NCBI GenBank assembly: GCA_002339675.1
Contig: DDKB01000011.1
Coordinates: 1-56,102 of the forward strand
Origin: Stutzerimonas stutzeri
GTDB taxonomy: Bacteria > Pseudomonadota > Gammaproteobacteria > Pseudomonadales > Pseudomonadaceae
DNA: 56,102 nucleotides
Reading direction: 5' to 3'
Each line of letters starts with the position of its first letter. Position 1 is the stretch's first letter. This document shows positions 1 through 8,813 of the stretch, one piece after another. A program made the translations under genes and the position numbers. The notes under the pieces were generated by a model. It saw only the letters and a program-made list of their open reading frames with translations. It had not been told where the DNA came from and ran no database searches.

Positions 1-35
1 AACAGGACTCAACCACCACCCTGTCAGCCCGGCGC

Positions 36-63
36 ATTCTACTCGAATTCGCCATCCGTGCAA
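36..63 (-). promoter_or_regulatory. Second (P2-like) leftward sigma-70 promoter, probably rRNA operon
   Basis: Read on the minus strand: -35 TTGCAC (58-63), 16-bp spacer, -10 TAGAAT (36-41), followed by a GC-rich GCGCCGGG discriminator as in stringently controlled stable-RNA promoters. It lies about 97 bp downstream of a stronger promoter, and both point out of the window past the 3' end of tyrS. A 16S rRNA gene follows tyrS in P. aeruginosa, so an rrn operon is the likely target, but that gene is outside the window. Confidence 0.55.
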
Positions 64-132
64 GCCTTTCTTTTCGCTAACGTCTTGATTTACAAGAGGT
101 TTCGCCAAAGGCCTGCGCCGGAGAAGGTGCGC

Positions 133-160
133 ATTATAGGGGCTCAGATCCGGCCGTCAA
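133..160 (-). promoter_or_regulatory. Strong leftward sigma-70 promoter (P1-like), probably rRNA operon
   Basis: Minus strand: -35 TTGACG (155-160), 16-bp spacer, perfect -10 TATAAT (133-138), then a GCGCACC discriminator. The bases just upstream (TTGAATAAAACC on the minus strand) are A/T-rich, could act as an UP element, and overlap the tyrS stop codon. The architecture matches an rrn P1 promoter. No gene in the window is served by it. Confidence 0.65.
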
Positions 161-165
161 CGGTT

Positions 166-1365
166 TTATTCAAGCTTGAGTGAAACTCGCGCAAACGCCT
201 TTTTCCCGGCCTGGCAAACGTGCGTCGCTCCCACCCTAAAGATGAAGCCGCGGTCTACAACCTCGCCGTCCACCCTAACGCCGCCCGACGCCAGCAGATC
301 GCGCGCCATCGCGGCGTTCTTGACCAAGCCAGCCCGGTTGAGAACCGAGGCGATAGGCATATCCTCAGGTGCACTCAACTCGATAAGAGGGATGTCTTCC
401 GGGAGCTCGCCCTCTTTCATCCGGTTACCGGCGGAGCGGTGCGCAGTCGCCGCAGCTTCCTCACCATGAAAGCGCGCGACGATCTCCTCGGCGAGCTTGA
501 TCTTGATGTCTCGGGGGTTTGCACCCTTTGCCACGTCGCTTCGAAACGCCTCGATTTCCCCCATGTCGCGAAAGCTCAGCAGCTCGAAATAACGCCACAT
601 GAGCGTATCCGGGATAGACACCAGCTTACTGAACATCACGCCCGGCGCCTCTTGAATGCCAACGTAATTACCCAGCGACTTAGACATCTTCTTGACGCCG
701 TCCAGCCCCTCGAGAAGCGGCATGGTGACCACACACTGCGATGGCTGCCCATACGCACGCTGCAATTCACGCCCCATCAGCAGGTTGAACTTTTGATCGG
801 TGCCCCCGAGTTCTACGTCAGCTCGCAGCGCGACCGAGTCATAGCCCTGAACCAGCGGATAGAGAAATTCGTGAATCGCGATCGGCTGGTTCGTCGAATA
901 ACGCTTACTGAAGTCATCGCGCTCCAGCATGCGCGCAACGGTGTACTGAGACGCGAGGCGGATAAAATCCGAGGGCTTCAACTGATCCATCCAGGTCGAG
1001 TTGAACGCTACCTCCGTCCGCGCCGGATCAAGTATCTTGAATACCTGCGCCTTGTAGGTCTCGGCATTTTCGAGCACCTGATCCCGGGTCAGCGGCGGGC
1101 GCGTTGCGCTCTTGCCGCTGGGATCGCCGATCATTCCGGTAAAGTCGCCGATGAGAAAAACTACCTGGTGGCCAAGCTCCTGAAACTGGCGAAGCTTATT
1201 TATAAGCACGGTGTGACCGAGGTGAAGATCCGGCGCGGTAGGATCGAATCCCGCCTTGATTCGTAGCGGGACACCACGCTCGAGCTTGGTGACCAACTCC
1301 GCCTCGACCAGCACTTCGTCAGCGCCTCGCTTAATCACCGATAGCTGCTCTTGTACCGACTTCAT
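166..1365 (-). CDS. tyrS: Tyrosyl-tRNA synthetase
   Basis: Charges tRNA-Tyr with tyrosine in the cytoplasm. The 399-residue class I synthetase has the ATP-binding HLGH motif at residues 48-51, the KMSKS loop (KKMSKSLGN) in the middle and a C-terminal S4-type RNA-binding segment. I chose the ATG at 1365 (MKSVQEQL) because the open frame upstream of it has no similarity to the family. P. aeruginosa has two tyrosyl-tRNA synthetases, and the copy in this gene context is named tyrZ there. The gene is divergent from the M23 peptidase gene, and its 3' end overlaps the upstream part of a strong leftward promoter. Confidence 0.96.
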   Translation of the reverse strand: MKSVQEQLSVIKRGADEVLVEAELVTKLERGVPLRIKAGFDPTAPDLHLGHTVLINKLRQFQELGHQVVFLIGDFTGMIGDPSGKSATRPPLTRDQVLENAETYKAQVFKILDPARTEVAFNSTWMDQLKPSDFIRLASQYTVARMLERDDFSKRYSTNQPIAIHEFLYPLVQGYDSVALRADVELGGTDQKFNLLMGRELQRAYGQPSQCVVTMPLLEGLDGVKKMSKSLGNYVGIQEAPGVMFSKLVSIPDTLMWRYFELLSFRDMGEIEAFRSDVAKGANPRDIKIKLAEEIVARFHGEEAAATAHRSAGNRMKEGELPEDIPLIELSAPEDMPIASVLNRAGLVKNAAMARDLLASGGVRVDGEVVDRGFIFRVGATHVCQAGKKAFARVSLKLE

Positions 1366-1468
1366 TGGACAATCCACCCGGAAATTAGAGGCGGACAACC
1401 TTACAAGACTGGAAAGAAAATTCAACGCTGCCGAGCGAGCGCCACGCCTCATCCGAGCGAGCCAAGGG

Positions 1469-1497
1469 TTGCCTCGACGCGCCTTTGCTTATATTTT
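1469..1497 (+). promoter_or_regulatory. Possible promoter of the M23 peptidase-anmK unit
   Basis: TTGCCT (1469-1474), 17-bp spacer, TATTTT (1492-1497), in an A/T-rich stretch 52 bases before the peptidase ATG. Match is moderate and no other evidence supports it. Confidence 0.35.
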
Positions 1498-1548
1498 AGG
1501 CAGATATTTTCCCTGTACAAAATATCGCCAGAATTTTCCAGACCACTA

Positions 1549-2943
1549 ATGACTTATTCGAAATCCAAAGCACCTCTCTACCCGAAGAGCCATTTACTGG
1601 CAGCAAGCGGTGTAGCAGCGCTTCTGAGCCTGGCACTTCTTGTATTTCCTTCTCGTGAAGTCGAGGCCAAGAAGACCTTTCTTGACCTGCGCCTTGAGTC
1701 CGCCCAGGAACTCGCGGCCGAGCCGGTCGAGCCGCAAGAAGCTGTGGAGGTTCAGTCCCCCTTTGCGGCAATCGACTCAGCCGATACGACTGAACAGGCC
1801 TCGATGGATGAGACCGCGCCGGAGGCAGTGGAAGCCATGCCGCGAACCAAGGCGCTCGTGGTTTCCAATGGCGATACGTTGTCGACGGTCTTTTCCAAGG
1901 TCGGCCTATCGCCTGCTGTGGTGCACGACGTACTCTCCAGCAGCAAGGAAGCCAAGCAGTTGGCTCACCTCAAAGTCGGCCAGCGTCTTGAGTTCGAGCT
2001 TGATGGGCAGGGAAACCTCGCGCAACTTCGCAGCCCGCTCAACAAGCTCGAAAGCATTCACTTGCAGCGGTCGGATACAGGCTATGTATTCAAGAAGGAA
2101 AAGCTCAAACCCGATGTCGAGACGGCTTACGCCTACGGTCGCATCGAAAGCAGCCTGTTCCTGGCGGCAAAGCGCGCCGGCCTCAGCCATAACCTGACCA
2201 TGGACCTGGCGAGCGTATTCGGCTACGACATTGATTTCGCCCTCGATATTCGCAAGGGCGACACGTTCGAAGTGATGTACGAGAAAAAGAAGGTCGACGG
2301 CGAAACCGTTGGCACGGGCAATATTCTCGCGGCACGCTTCACCAACCGAGGCAAGACCTACACCGCAGTTCGCTACACCAACAAACAGGGCAACACCAGC
2401 TACTACACGGCCGATGGCCAGAGCATGCGCAAGGCGTTCATCCGCACCCCTGTTGACTTCGCACGTATCAGCTCCCGCTTTTCCAACGGCCGCAAGCATC
2501 CCATTCTGAACAAGATCCGTGCGCACAAGGGCGTCGATTATGCCGCGCCGCGCGGAACGCCAATCAAGAGCGCCGGCGACGGCAAGGTGCTGCTGGCCGG
2601 CCGCAAGGGTGGCTACGGGAACACGGTCGTGATCCAGCATGGCAACCATTACCGTACGCTTTACGGGCACATGCAGGGCTTCGCCAAAGGCATCAGCAAT
2701 GGCGCAACGGTGAAGCAGGGACAGATCATCGGTTACATCGGAACGACGGGACTCTCTACCGGGCCCCATCTGCACTACGAGTTCCAGATCGACGGTGTCC
2801 ATGTCGATCCGCTGGGGCTGAAGCTGCCCATGGCGGACCCGATTGCCAAGAACGAGAAACAGCGATTCCTGCAGCTGAGCAAACCGTTGATGGCGCGTAT
2901 GGATGATGAGCGCTCCACCATGCTGGCGATGAAGAACGACTAG
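1549..2943 (+). CDS. M23-family peptidoglycan endopeptidase (MepM/OapA-type)
   Basis: Predicted zinc metallo-endopeptidase that cuts peptidoglycan cross-links in the periplasm and so makes room for wall growth. The 464-residue protein has a cytoplasmic N-terminus, one membrane segment at about 15-33, an OapA/LysM-like region (roughly 95-150) and a C-terminal LytM domain. Metal ligands are visible as HKGVD (H326, D330) and HLH (H407, H409), so it should be active. The ATG at 1549 starts just before the membrane anchor. Its TAG stop overlaps the GTG start of anmK by one base, so the two genes are coupled: a wall hydrolase beside a wall-recycling kinase. Confidence 0.92.
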   Translation: MTYSKSKAPLYPKSHLLAASGVAALLSLALLVFPSREVEAKKTFLDLRLESAQELAAEPVEPQEAVEVQSPFAAIDSADTTEQASMDETAPEAVEAMPRTKALVVSNGDTLSTVFSKVGLSPAVVHDVLSSSKEAKQLAHLKVGQRLEFELDGQGNLAQLRSPLNKLESIHLQRSDTGYVFKKEKLKPDVETAYAYGRIESSLFLAAKRAGLSHNLTMDLASVFGYDIDFALDIRKGDTFEVMYEKKKVDGETVGTGNILAARFTNRGKTYTAVRYTNKQGNTSYYTADGQSMRKAFIRTPVDFARISSRFSNGRKHPILNKIRAHKGVDYAAPRGTPIKSAGDGKVLLAGRKGGYGNTVVIQHGNHYRTLYGHMQGFAKGISNGATVKQGQIIGYIGTTGLSTGPHLHYEFQIDGVHVDPLGLKLPMADPIAKNEKQRFLQLSKPLMARMDDERSTMLAMKND

Positions 2944-4034
2944 TGCCGCTGTATATCGGGGTGATGTCCGGCACCAGCCTGGACGGACTGGATTTCGCTC
3001 TGATCGAACAGGCTGATCGGACCACACTGCTCGAGACGCACTACGAGCCGATGCCGGCTCAGCTGAAGGCCGAATTGCTCGCCTTGTGCGCCTCCGGCCC
3101 AGACGAAATCGCCCGCGTAGCCGAGGCCGAGCAAACCTGGGCGACCCAAGCCAGCCAAGGTGTACGCCAGCTCCTGTACAAGGCAGGGCTGGCCGCATCC
3201 GCCATTCGCGCCATTGGTAGTCATGGCCAGACGGTGCGACACGAACCGCAGCGTGGTTACTCCCTCCAGATCGGCCAACCGGCGCTGCTGGCAGAACTCA
3301 CGTCGATCAGCGTCGTCACCGATTTTCGCCGCCGCGACATGGCAGCGGGCGGGCAAGGCGCTCCTTTGGTCCCGGCTTTTCATGAGGCGGCATTCGCAAG
3401 CAGCGATCGCGTCAGGGCCGTATTGAACATCGGCGGATTCAGCAACGTCAGCCTGCTCGACCCGCAGCAGCCGACGCGTGGTTTCGACTGCGGGCCGGGC
3501 AATGTGCTGCTTGACGCCTGGATTCAGCTCCACCGGGGGCAGGCCTACGACCGCAACGGCGAATGGGCATCGAGCGGCCGGGTCGACCAGCCGTTGCTCA
3601 CCCAGCTTCTGGGAAATCAGTTCTTCGCCACGCGGGGGCCCAAAAGCACAGGGCGGGAGCTGTTCAATCTTTCCTGGCTGCAGGATCAACTGCTGCCCTT
3701 CACCCATCTTCCGCCGAACGATGTGCAGGCGACCCTGCTCGAACTCACCGCACGCAGCATCGCGGAGTCGCTGCTGGCTGCGCAGCCCAGGACCGAGGAC
3801 GTTCTGGTCTGCGGCGGCGGCGCGCACAACTCGGCGCTCATGCGGCGGCTGCAGGTGCTGTTGCCGGCATGCCGGGTGAGCAGCACGGCCGAGTTTGGTG
3901 TTGCGCCAGACTGGATCGAAGCCATGGCGTTCGCCTGGCTGGCACACTGCTGTCTGGAAGGCATCCCTGCCAGCCGCCCGCATGTCACTGGCGCCCGAGG
4001 CGCCCGCGTACTGGGCGCGATCTATCCGGCCTGA
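2943..4034 (+). CDS. anmK: Anhydro-N-acetylmuramic acid kinase
   Basis: Opens 1,6-anhydro-MurNAc and phosphorylates it to MurNAc-6-phosphate, an early step of cell-wall recycling. The 363-residue protein shows the AnmK start (YIGVMSGTSLDGLDFAL), GSHGQTVRH, the DFRRRDMAAGGQGAPL substrate loop and the C-terminal VCGGGAHN nucleotide motif, all intact. It starts at a GTG that overlaps the preceding stop codon. In Pseudomonas the product is dephosphorylated by MupP and then used by AmgK and MurU, both encoded farther along in this window. A strong bidirectional terminator follows. Confidence 0.96.
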   Translation: MPLYIGVMSGTSLDGLDFALIEQADRTTLLETHYEPMPAQLKAELLALCASGPDEIARVAEAEQTWATQASQGVRQLLYKAGLAASAIRAIGSHGQTVRHEPQRGYSLQIGQPALLAELTSISVVTDFRRRDMAAGGQGAPLVPAFHEAAFASSDRVRAVLNIGGFSNVSLLDPQQPTRGFDCGPGNVLLDAWIQLHRGQAYDRNGEWASSGRVDQPLLTQLLGNQFFATRGPKSTGRELFNLSWLQDQLLPFTHLPPNDVQATLLELTARSIAESLLAAQPRTEDVLVCGGGAHNSALMRRLQVLLPACRVSSTAEFGVAPDWIEAMAFAWLAHCCLEGIPASRPHVTGARGARVLGAIYPA

Positions 4035-4081
4035 CGCCTCGCGGCGGCAGCCCTGGGCAGGGGCGAACAGCAGACCCTGAC

Positions 4082-4114
4082 AAAAAACACCGTGCCTGGG
4101 CACGGTGTTCTTTT
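4082..4114. terminator. Bidirectional terminator between anmK and erpA
   Basis: Perfect 11-bp stem (4086-4096 with 4099-4109, core ACACCGTGCC) with a 2-base loop, A-run on the left and CTTTT on the right. It separates the convergent genes anmK (+) and erpA (-). Confidence 0.9.
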
Positions 4115-4127
4115 CGATACGGCGAGG

Positions 4128-4478
4128 CTAAATCGAGAACGACTGCCCGCAACCGCAGGTCGTCGTCGCGTTTGGATTCTTGATCACGAAACGAGAACCT
4201 TCCAGACCTTCCTGATAATCGACCTCGGCGCCGGCAAGGTACTGATAGCTCATCGGGTCAACCACCAGGCTTACCCCTTCACGCTCGATAATGGTGTCGT
4301 CTTCGGCGAGCTCTTCGTCGAAGGTAAAGCCATATTGAAAACCGGAGCACCCCCCACCCGTGACGAAGACGCGCAGCTTCAGGCGCGGATTACCTTCCTC
4401 ATCGACCAGACTCTTCACCTTGCTCGCGGCACCCTGACTGAACTGAATCGCGGTGGGCGTGAAGGATTCGACACTCAT
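4128..4478 (-). CDS. erpA: Iron-sulfur cluster insertion protein ErpA
   Basis: A-type carrier that delivers Fe-S clusters to apo-proteins, such as the isoprenoid-pathway enzymes IspG and IspH. The 116-residue length is standard. The three conserved cluster ligands are present: one Cys in GGGCSGFQYGF and two in the C-terminal CGCGQSF motif. ATG at 4478 is preceded by an AGGAGAA ribosome site. It lies downstream of argC on the same strand, 131 bases away, and ends at the shared terminator with anmK. Confidence 0.95.
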   Translation of the reverse strand: MSVESFTPTAIQFSQGAASKVKSLVDEEGNPRLKLRVFVTGGGCSGFQYGFTFDEELAEDDTIIEREGVSLVVDPMSYQYLAGAEVDYQEGLEGSRFVIKNPNATTTCGCGQSFSI

Positions 4479-4609
4479 TGGGTTCTCCTGGCGCGGGCGC
4501 GCACATGACGGCGTTGACGAGGCATTATCGGCTTATCCTACGAAATCGGTCAACTATTGAGCGGCACCGGTCGCAATCCCGCTGATGTCCGCCCAGCCAT
4601 GCGGCCGCC

Positions 4610-5644
4610 TCAGGGCAGCAGCGCGGCATTGCCCAGGCCGAGCCGCTCATCGAGCCCGAACACGATGTTCATGTTCTGCACTGCCTGGCCCGAAGCACCC
4701 TTAACCAAGTTGTCGATTACCGAGAGCACCACCACCAGATCGCCGTCCTGCGGCCGGTGAATGGCGATGCGGCACACGTTGGCGCCGCGCACGCTGCGCG
4801 TCTCCGGATGGCTGCCGGCCGGCATCACATCGACGAACGGCTCATCGGCGTAGCGCGCCTCATACAACGCTTGAAGATCGATCGACCGGTCCGAAACGGT
4901 CGCGTACAGGGTGGCGTGAATACCGCGGATCATCGGCGTCAGATGCGGCACGAAGGTCAACCCGACCTCGGCGCCGGCGGCGCGACGCAATCCCTGGGTG
5001 ATTTCAGGCAGGTGGCGATGCCCCTTGACCGCATAGGCCATCATGCTCTCGCCCGCCTCGGTGAACAGCGATCCGATCTTGGCTGCACGCCCCGCTCCGC
5101 TGACGCCGGATTTGCAATCGGCAATCAGCCTGGACCGGTCTGCCAGGCCACGCTCCAGCAGTGGCAGGAAGCCAAGCTGGGTAGCGGTCGGATAGCAGCC
5201 GGGCACCGCAATCAACCGTGCATCGCGGATTTGCTCACGATTGACCTCGGGCAAGCCATAGACAGCTTGCGGCAGCAATCCCGGCGCGCCGTGCGGCTGA
5301 CCGTACCACCGCGACCATTCTTCCGCGTCTTGTAGGCGGAAGTCCGCCGATAGGTCGATGACGCGGGTCCCGGCTTCCAGCAACTCGTCGGCGAGGGCAT
5401 GGGCGACGCCATGCGGTGTGGCGAAGAAAACCACGTCACAGGCGCCAAGGGTCGCGGTGTCGGGCACGCTGAAGGCGAGGTGGTCGTAATGCCCGCGCAG
5501 GTTCGGAAACATGTCCGTGACTCTGACTCCGTCCTCGGAGCGGGAGGTGATCACCGCCACTTCGGCCTGGGGGTGCTGAGCCAGCAGACGCAGCAGTTCG
5601 ACCCCGGTGTAGCCTGTGCCGCCAACGATTCCGACCTTGACCAT
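4610..5644 (-). CDS. argC: N-acetyl-gamma-glutamyl-phosphate reductase
   Basis: NADPH-dependent third step of arginine synthesis, making N-acetylglutamate semialdehyde. The 344-residue protein has an N-terminal Rossmann motif (VGIVGGTGYTGVELLRLL) and the catalytic cysteine in VPGCYPTATQLGFLPL. The ATG at 5644 follows a GGGGA ribosome site, and longer readings of the frame lack similarity. It is divergent from hemJ across 137 bases and probably reads on toward erpA. Confidence 0.95.
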   Translation of the reverse strand: MVKVGIVGGTGYTGVELLRLLAQHPQAEVAVITSRSEDGVRVTDMFPNLRGHYDHLAFSVPDTATLGACDVVFFATPHGVAHALADELLEAGTRVIDLSADFRLQDAEEWSRWYGQPHGAPGLLPQAVYGLPEVNREQIRDARLIAVPGCYPTATQLGFLPLLERGLADRSRLIADCKSGVSGAGRAAKIGSLFTEAGESMMAYAVKGHRHLPEITQGLRRAAGAEVGLTFVPHLTPMIRGIHATLYATVSDRSIDLQALYEARYADEPFVDVMPAGSHPETRSVRGANVCRIAIHRPQDGDLVVVLSVIDNLVKGASGQAVQNMNIVFGLDERLGLGNAALLP

Positions 5645-5781
5645 GAGCTTCCCCGCGCTGTGGACCGATAAAGAGCTCCGATGATAAAGGTGCCCGCGGC
5701 CAGGGCCAACCACCCAGGTGACGCGCGGGCGGTCGTGCCACTACTATCAGCCACGCCTTTCAAGCACCAGGACCCTTTCCA

Positions 5782-6210
5782 ATGCTCTATCTCTGGCTCA
5801 AAGCGCTGCATATCGTGTCGATCGTCTGCTGGTTCGCCGGCCTGTTCTACCTGCCGAGGCTCTTCGTCTACCACGCAATGAGCGAAGATTCGGTGAGTCG
5901 CGAGCGTTTCCAGATCATGGAGCGCAAGCTCTACAGAGGCATCATGATCCCATCGATGATCGCCACGCTGGCTTTCGGCATCGCTTTGATCGCACTCAAT
6001 CCCGGCCTGTTCGCCAATGGCGGCTGGCTGCATGCAAAACTCGCCCTGGTGATCGTCCTGATCGGCTACCACCATGTATGCGGCGCGCAGCTCAAGCGCT
6101 TTGCGCGCAACGAGAACACCCGTAGTCACGTGTTCTATCGTTGGTTCAACGAACTGCCGGTGCTCCTGCTCCTGGCGATCGTCGTGCTGGTGGTCGTGAA
6201 GCCCTTCTAA
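5782..6210 (+). CDS. hemJ: Protoporphyrinogen IX oxidase HemJ
   Basis: Small integral membrane enzyme that oxidises protoporphyrinogen IX to protoporphyrin IX in heme synthesis. The 142 residues form about four membrane helices, with the family features LHIVSIVCWFAGLFYLPRLFVYH near the N-terminus (conserved histidine at residue 10) and YHHVCGAQLKRF in the third segment. It is 20 bases upstream of the nitronate monooxygenase gene on the same strand, and the two are probably co-transcribed. The family was long annotated as a CopD-like protein. Confidence 0.88.
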   Translation: MLYLWLKALHIVSIVCWFAGLFYLPRLFVYHAMSEDSVSRERFQIMERKLYRGIMIPSMIATLAFGIALIALNPGLFANGGWLHAKLALVIVLIGYHHVCGAQLKRFARNENTRSHVFYRWFNELPVLLLLAIVVLVVVKPF

Positions 6211-6230
6211 ACCCAGCGAGGCCCTGCCCC

Positions 6231-7205
6231 ATGTCGCTACCCGCCCTGCTCGAGCAACGTCTGCGCCTGCCGCTGGTCGCCGCCCCGATGTTTCTCGTCT
6301 CCAATCCCTCGCTCGTCAGCGCCTGTTGTCGTAACGGCGTGGTCGGCAGCTTTCCGGCGCTCAACCAGCGCGAGAGCGGTGGCTTTCGCGACTGGCTCCA
6401 GGAAATCGAGGCTCAGCTTGCCGGTACCCCGGCAGCGGCGCCTTATGCCGTCAACCTGATCGTGCACCACAGCAATCCCCGCCTGCAGGCCGACCTGGCG
6501 ATATGCGTGGAGCAGCGCGTCCCGATCGTCATCACCAGCCTGGGCGCGGTACGGGAAGTCGTGGATGCCGTCCATGGCTATGGTGGCCTGGTCTTCCACG
6601 ACGTCACGACACGCCGCCATGCCGAAAAGGCTGCCGAAGCCGGGGTCGACGGCCTGATTGCCGTGGCCGCGGGTGCCGGCGGGCACGCCGGCACCTGGAG
6701 CCCCTTCGCCCTGCTGGCCGAGATTCGCCAGTTCTTCGACAAGACGCTGCTCCTCTCTGGCTGCCTCAACCACGGCCACGAGCTCCTCGCGGCGCAGTTG
6801 CTGGGAGCCGACCTGGCCTACATGGGCACGCGGTTCATTGCCACCCGTGAGAGCCAGGCGCCCGCCGATTACAAGCAGATGTTACTCGACGCCCATGCCG
6901 CGGACATCGTCCACACCGCTGCGGTCTCCGGCGTGCCAGCCAGCTTCCTGCGCCAGAGCCTGGAGCAGGCCGGCTTCGACGAAGCGCGCCTGACCGCCAG
7001 GCCCACGATGAACTACGGCGAGAAGCTCAAGCCTGCCAAGGACGAGGCCAAGGCCTGGAAGACCGTCTGGTCTGCCGGCCAGGGCGTCGGGGAAATACAC
7101 GATCTGCCCACTACCGAAGAACTGATCGCACGACTGGACAGCGAATACCGGGCCGCCCAGCAGCGCAGCTTGCAGCTGTCGCAGCGCTGGCCGCGGCAGC
7201 CGTGA
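6231..7205 (+). CDS. Nitronate monooxygenase family flavoprotein
   Basis: FMN-dependent TIM-barrel oxidase that would detoxify nitronates such as propionate-3-nitronate. The 324-residue protein has the family landmarks: AAPMFLVSNPSL at the start (FMN/substrate pocket), the mid-chain TSLGA segment, GAGGHAGTWSPFAL carrying the active-site histidine, and GADLAYMGTRFIATRES phosphate-binding region. I chose the ATG at 6231 because similarity begins there, 20 bases after hemJ. The true substrate is not evident from sequence, and 2-nitropropane dioxygenase-like annotations are equivalent. Confidence 0.85.
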   Translation: MSLPALLEQRLRLPLVAAPMFLVSNPSLVSACCRNGVVGSFPALNQRESGGFRDWLQEIEAQLAGTPAAAPYAVNLIVHHSNPRLQADLAICVEQRVPIVITSLGAVREVVDAVHGYGGLVFHDVTTRRHAEKAAEAGVDGLIAVAAGAGGHAGTWSPFALLAEIRQFFDKTLLLSGCLNHGHELLAAQLLGADLAYMGTRFIATRESQAPADYKQMLLDAHAADIVHTAAVSGVPASFLRQSLEQAGFDEARLTARPTMNYGEKLKPAKDEAKAWKTVWSAGQGVGEIHDLPTTEELIARLDSEYRAAQQRSLQLSQRWPRQP

Positions 7206-7218
7206 TATGACGCGGCGA

Positions 7219-7246
7219 GGCTGCGCCAGTCGGGCCTCCCGCAGCC
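7219..7246. terminator. Weak hairpin between convergent genes
   Basis: 7-bp perfect stem GGCTGCG (7219-7225) with CGCAGCC (7240-7246) around a 14-base loop, in the 51-base gap between the nitronate monooxygenase (+) and the AAA protein (-). There is no T-run, so termination here is a guess. Confidence 0.3.
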
Positions 7247-7256
7247 CTGTCTTGCC

Positions 7257-8732
7257 TCAGGCCAGCACCGCGCGCCCGGCGGCCCAGCGGCGTAGCTCGG
7301 CGAGGTTTTCGGCCATCACCACTGCCAGAGGCGCGGTGGCGCCGATGCACTCCAGCAGCATGGCCTGATCCGGCTCGCGCAGCTGCGCCTGGCCAGCGTA
7401 AACGGCCGCTACCACCACCTGCTCAATCTCCGCGCCGGAAAACTGGTCACAGCGTTGCGCCAGCAAGGGCAAGTCGAAACTGGCCGGGTCGAGGTCCCGA
7501 CGCGCCAGGTGGATGCGCAATATCTCGGCGCGTGTCGAGACATCCGGCAAGTCGACAAAAAACAGCTCGTCAAAACGGCCCTTGCGCAACAGCTCGGGTG
7601 GCAGTCGGCTCACCGTATTGGCCGTTGCGACCATGAACACCGGCGCCTTTCGCTCGGCCATCCAGGTCAGCAAGGTGCCCAGCACCCGCTGGCTGACCCC
7701 GCCGTCCATCTCGCCGGTGGCGAGCCCTTTTTCCAGCTCGTCCATCCAAAGCACGCAGGGCGCCATCTGTTCGGCCAGCTTCAGCGCCTCGCGCAAATTG
7801 CGTTCGGTCTCGCCGAAGAACTTGTTGTACAGGCAGGCGAAATCCAGGCGCAGCAAGGGCAGCCCCCACAGGCCGGCCACCGCCTTGGCAGCCATGCTCT
7901 TGCCGCCACCCTGGACGCCAACGAGCATCACCCCGCGCGGTAAATCCGCGGCGCTGCTCGAGAGGAACGCGCCCTGCCGCTCGCCGAGCCAGCGCTTGAA
8001 ATTGGGCAGGCCGCCGACGTCCGCAAATCGCGCCGTTTCGTATTCGAAGCCAAGCACGCCGTCCATGTCGAGCAGCTCAAATTTCTTGCGATTGAGCTCC
8101 GGCAGATCTTCCTGGGTAATGGCGCCGTCGTCGCAGATCAGGCTATGCGCCAGGGTGCGCGCCTCGGCATGGCTCAGCCCGCGGAGATTTTTAACCACCT
8201 GCTGCAGCGTGCGGTTGTCAGTGCGCACGCGCGCGCCGCGGTTGCGCTCGCTCCAGCGCGTCGCCTCGTCACGCACCAAGGCCAGCAACTCCTCTTCCGA
8301 TGGCAACGTCAAACTGAAGCGCGCGGCATGGCGCTGCACCTCGGCCGGCAATCTCAGCGCGTGCGAAACCAGCACCAGGGTCGGTGCCGTCGGCGCGGTC
8401 GCCATCGCAATATCCTTCAGCAGACGCACCAGCCGCGGGTCGTCGAGAAACGGATGAAGGTCGCAGAACACATAGAGATCGCCGAGCGGGTCATGCTTGA
8501 CACGCTTCAAGGCAACCGCCGGCTCACAGCTCTCCCCGGCATCGAGCGCCTCGCCACCGAACGCCAGATGACGCAGACCTTCGGTTACCGACCACAGATG
8601 GAGTGCCAGCCCGCGCGCAATCGCCAGACCGGTGAGGGTTTCCAGAACGCGACGCTCGTCCCAGGACTCGATCGCGATCAGGCGAACCCGGGACTCGATC
8701 ACGAGCTGCAAGTCGCGAATATCATTCTTCAT
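7257..8732 (-). CDS. Ycf46-type AAA ATPase of unknown role
   Basis: AAA ATPase of 491 residues resembling the chloroplast/cyanobacterial Ycf46 family. Residues 1-200 form a family-specific N-terminal part. The ATPase core has Walker A GVQGGGKS (272-279), Walker B LWMDELEKG (328-336), a sensor-1 segment with ATAN and an arginine-finger region (ELLRKGRFDELFF), so hydrolysis should be intact. Bacterial members have no settled function, while the cyanobacterial protein has been linked to inorganic-carbon use. It is a single gene, convergent with the upstream unit and divergent from hinT. A GGAAG ribosome site precedes the ATG at 8732. Confidence 0.8.
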   Translation of the reverse strand: MKNDIRDLQLVIESRVRLIAIESWDERRVLETLTGLAIARGLALHLWSVTEGLRHLAFGGEALDAGESCEPAVALKRVKHDPLGDLYVFCDLHPFLDDPRLVRLLKDIAMATAPTAPTLVLVSHALRLPAEVQRHAARFSLTLPSEEELLALVRDEATRWSERNRGARVRTDNRTLQQVVKNLRGLSHAEARTLAHSLICDDGAITQEDLPELNRKKFELLDMDGVLGFEYETARFADVGGLPNFKRWLGERQGAFLSSSAADLPRGVMLVGVQGGGKSMAAKAVAGLWGLPLLRLDFACLYNKFFGETERNLREALKLAEQMAPCVLWMDELEKGLATGEMDGGVSQRVLGTLLTWMAERKAPVFMVATANTVSRLPPELLRKGRFDELFFVDLPDVSTRAEILRIHLARRDLDPASFDLPLLAQRCDQFSGAEIEQVVVAAVYAGQAQLREPDQAMLLECIGATAPLAVVMAENLAELRRWAAGRAVLA

Positions 8733-8813
8733 TCAAGGGCTTCCTTGTGCGGCTGCACCGGACCTAAACCGGCCTGTTACACTGCATGATCGATCCAAAG
8801 CAGGAGCAACGTC

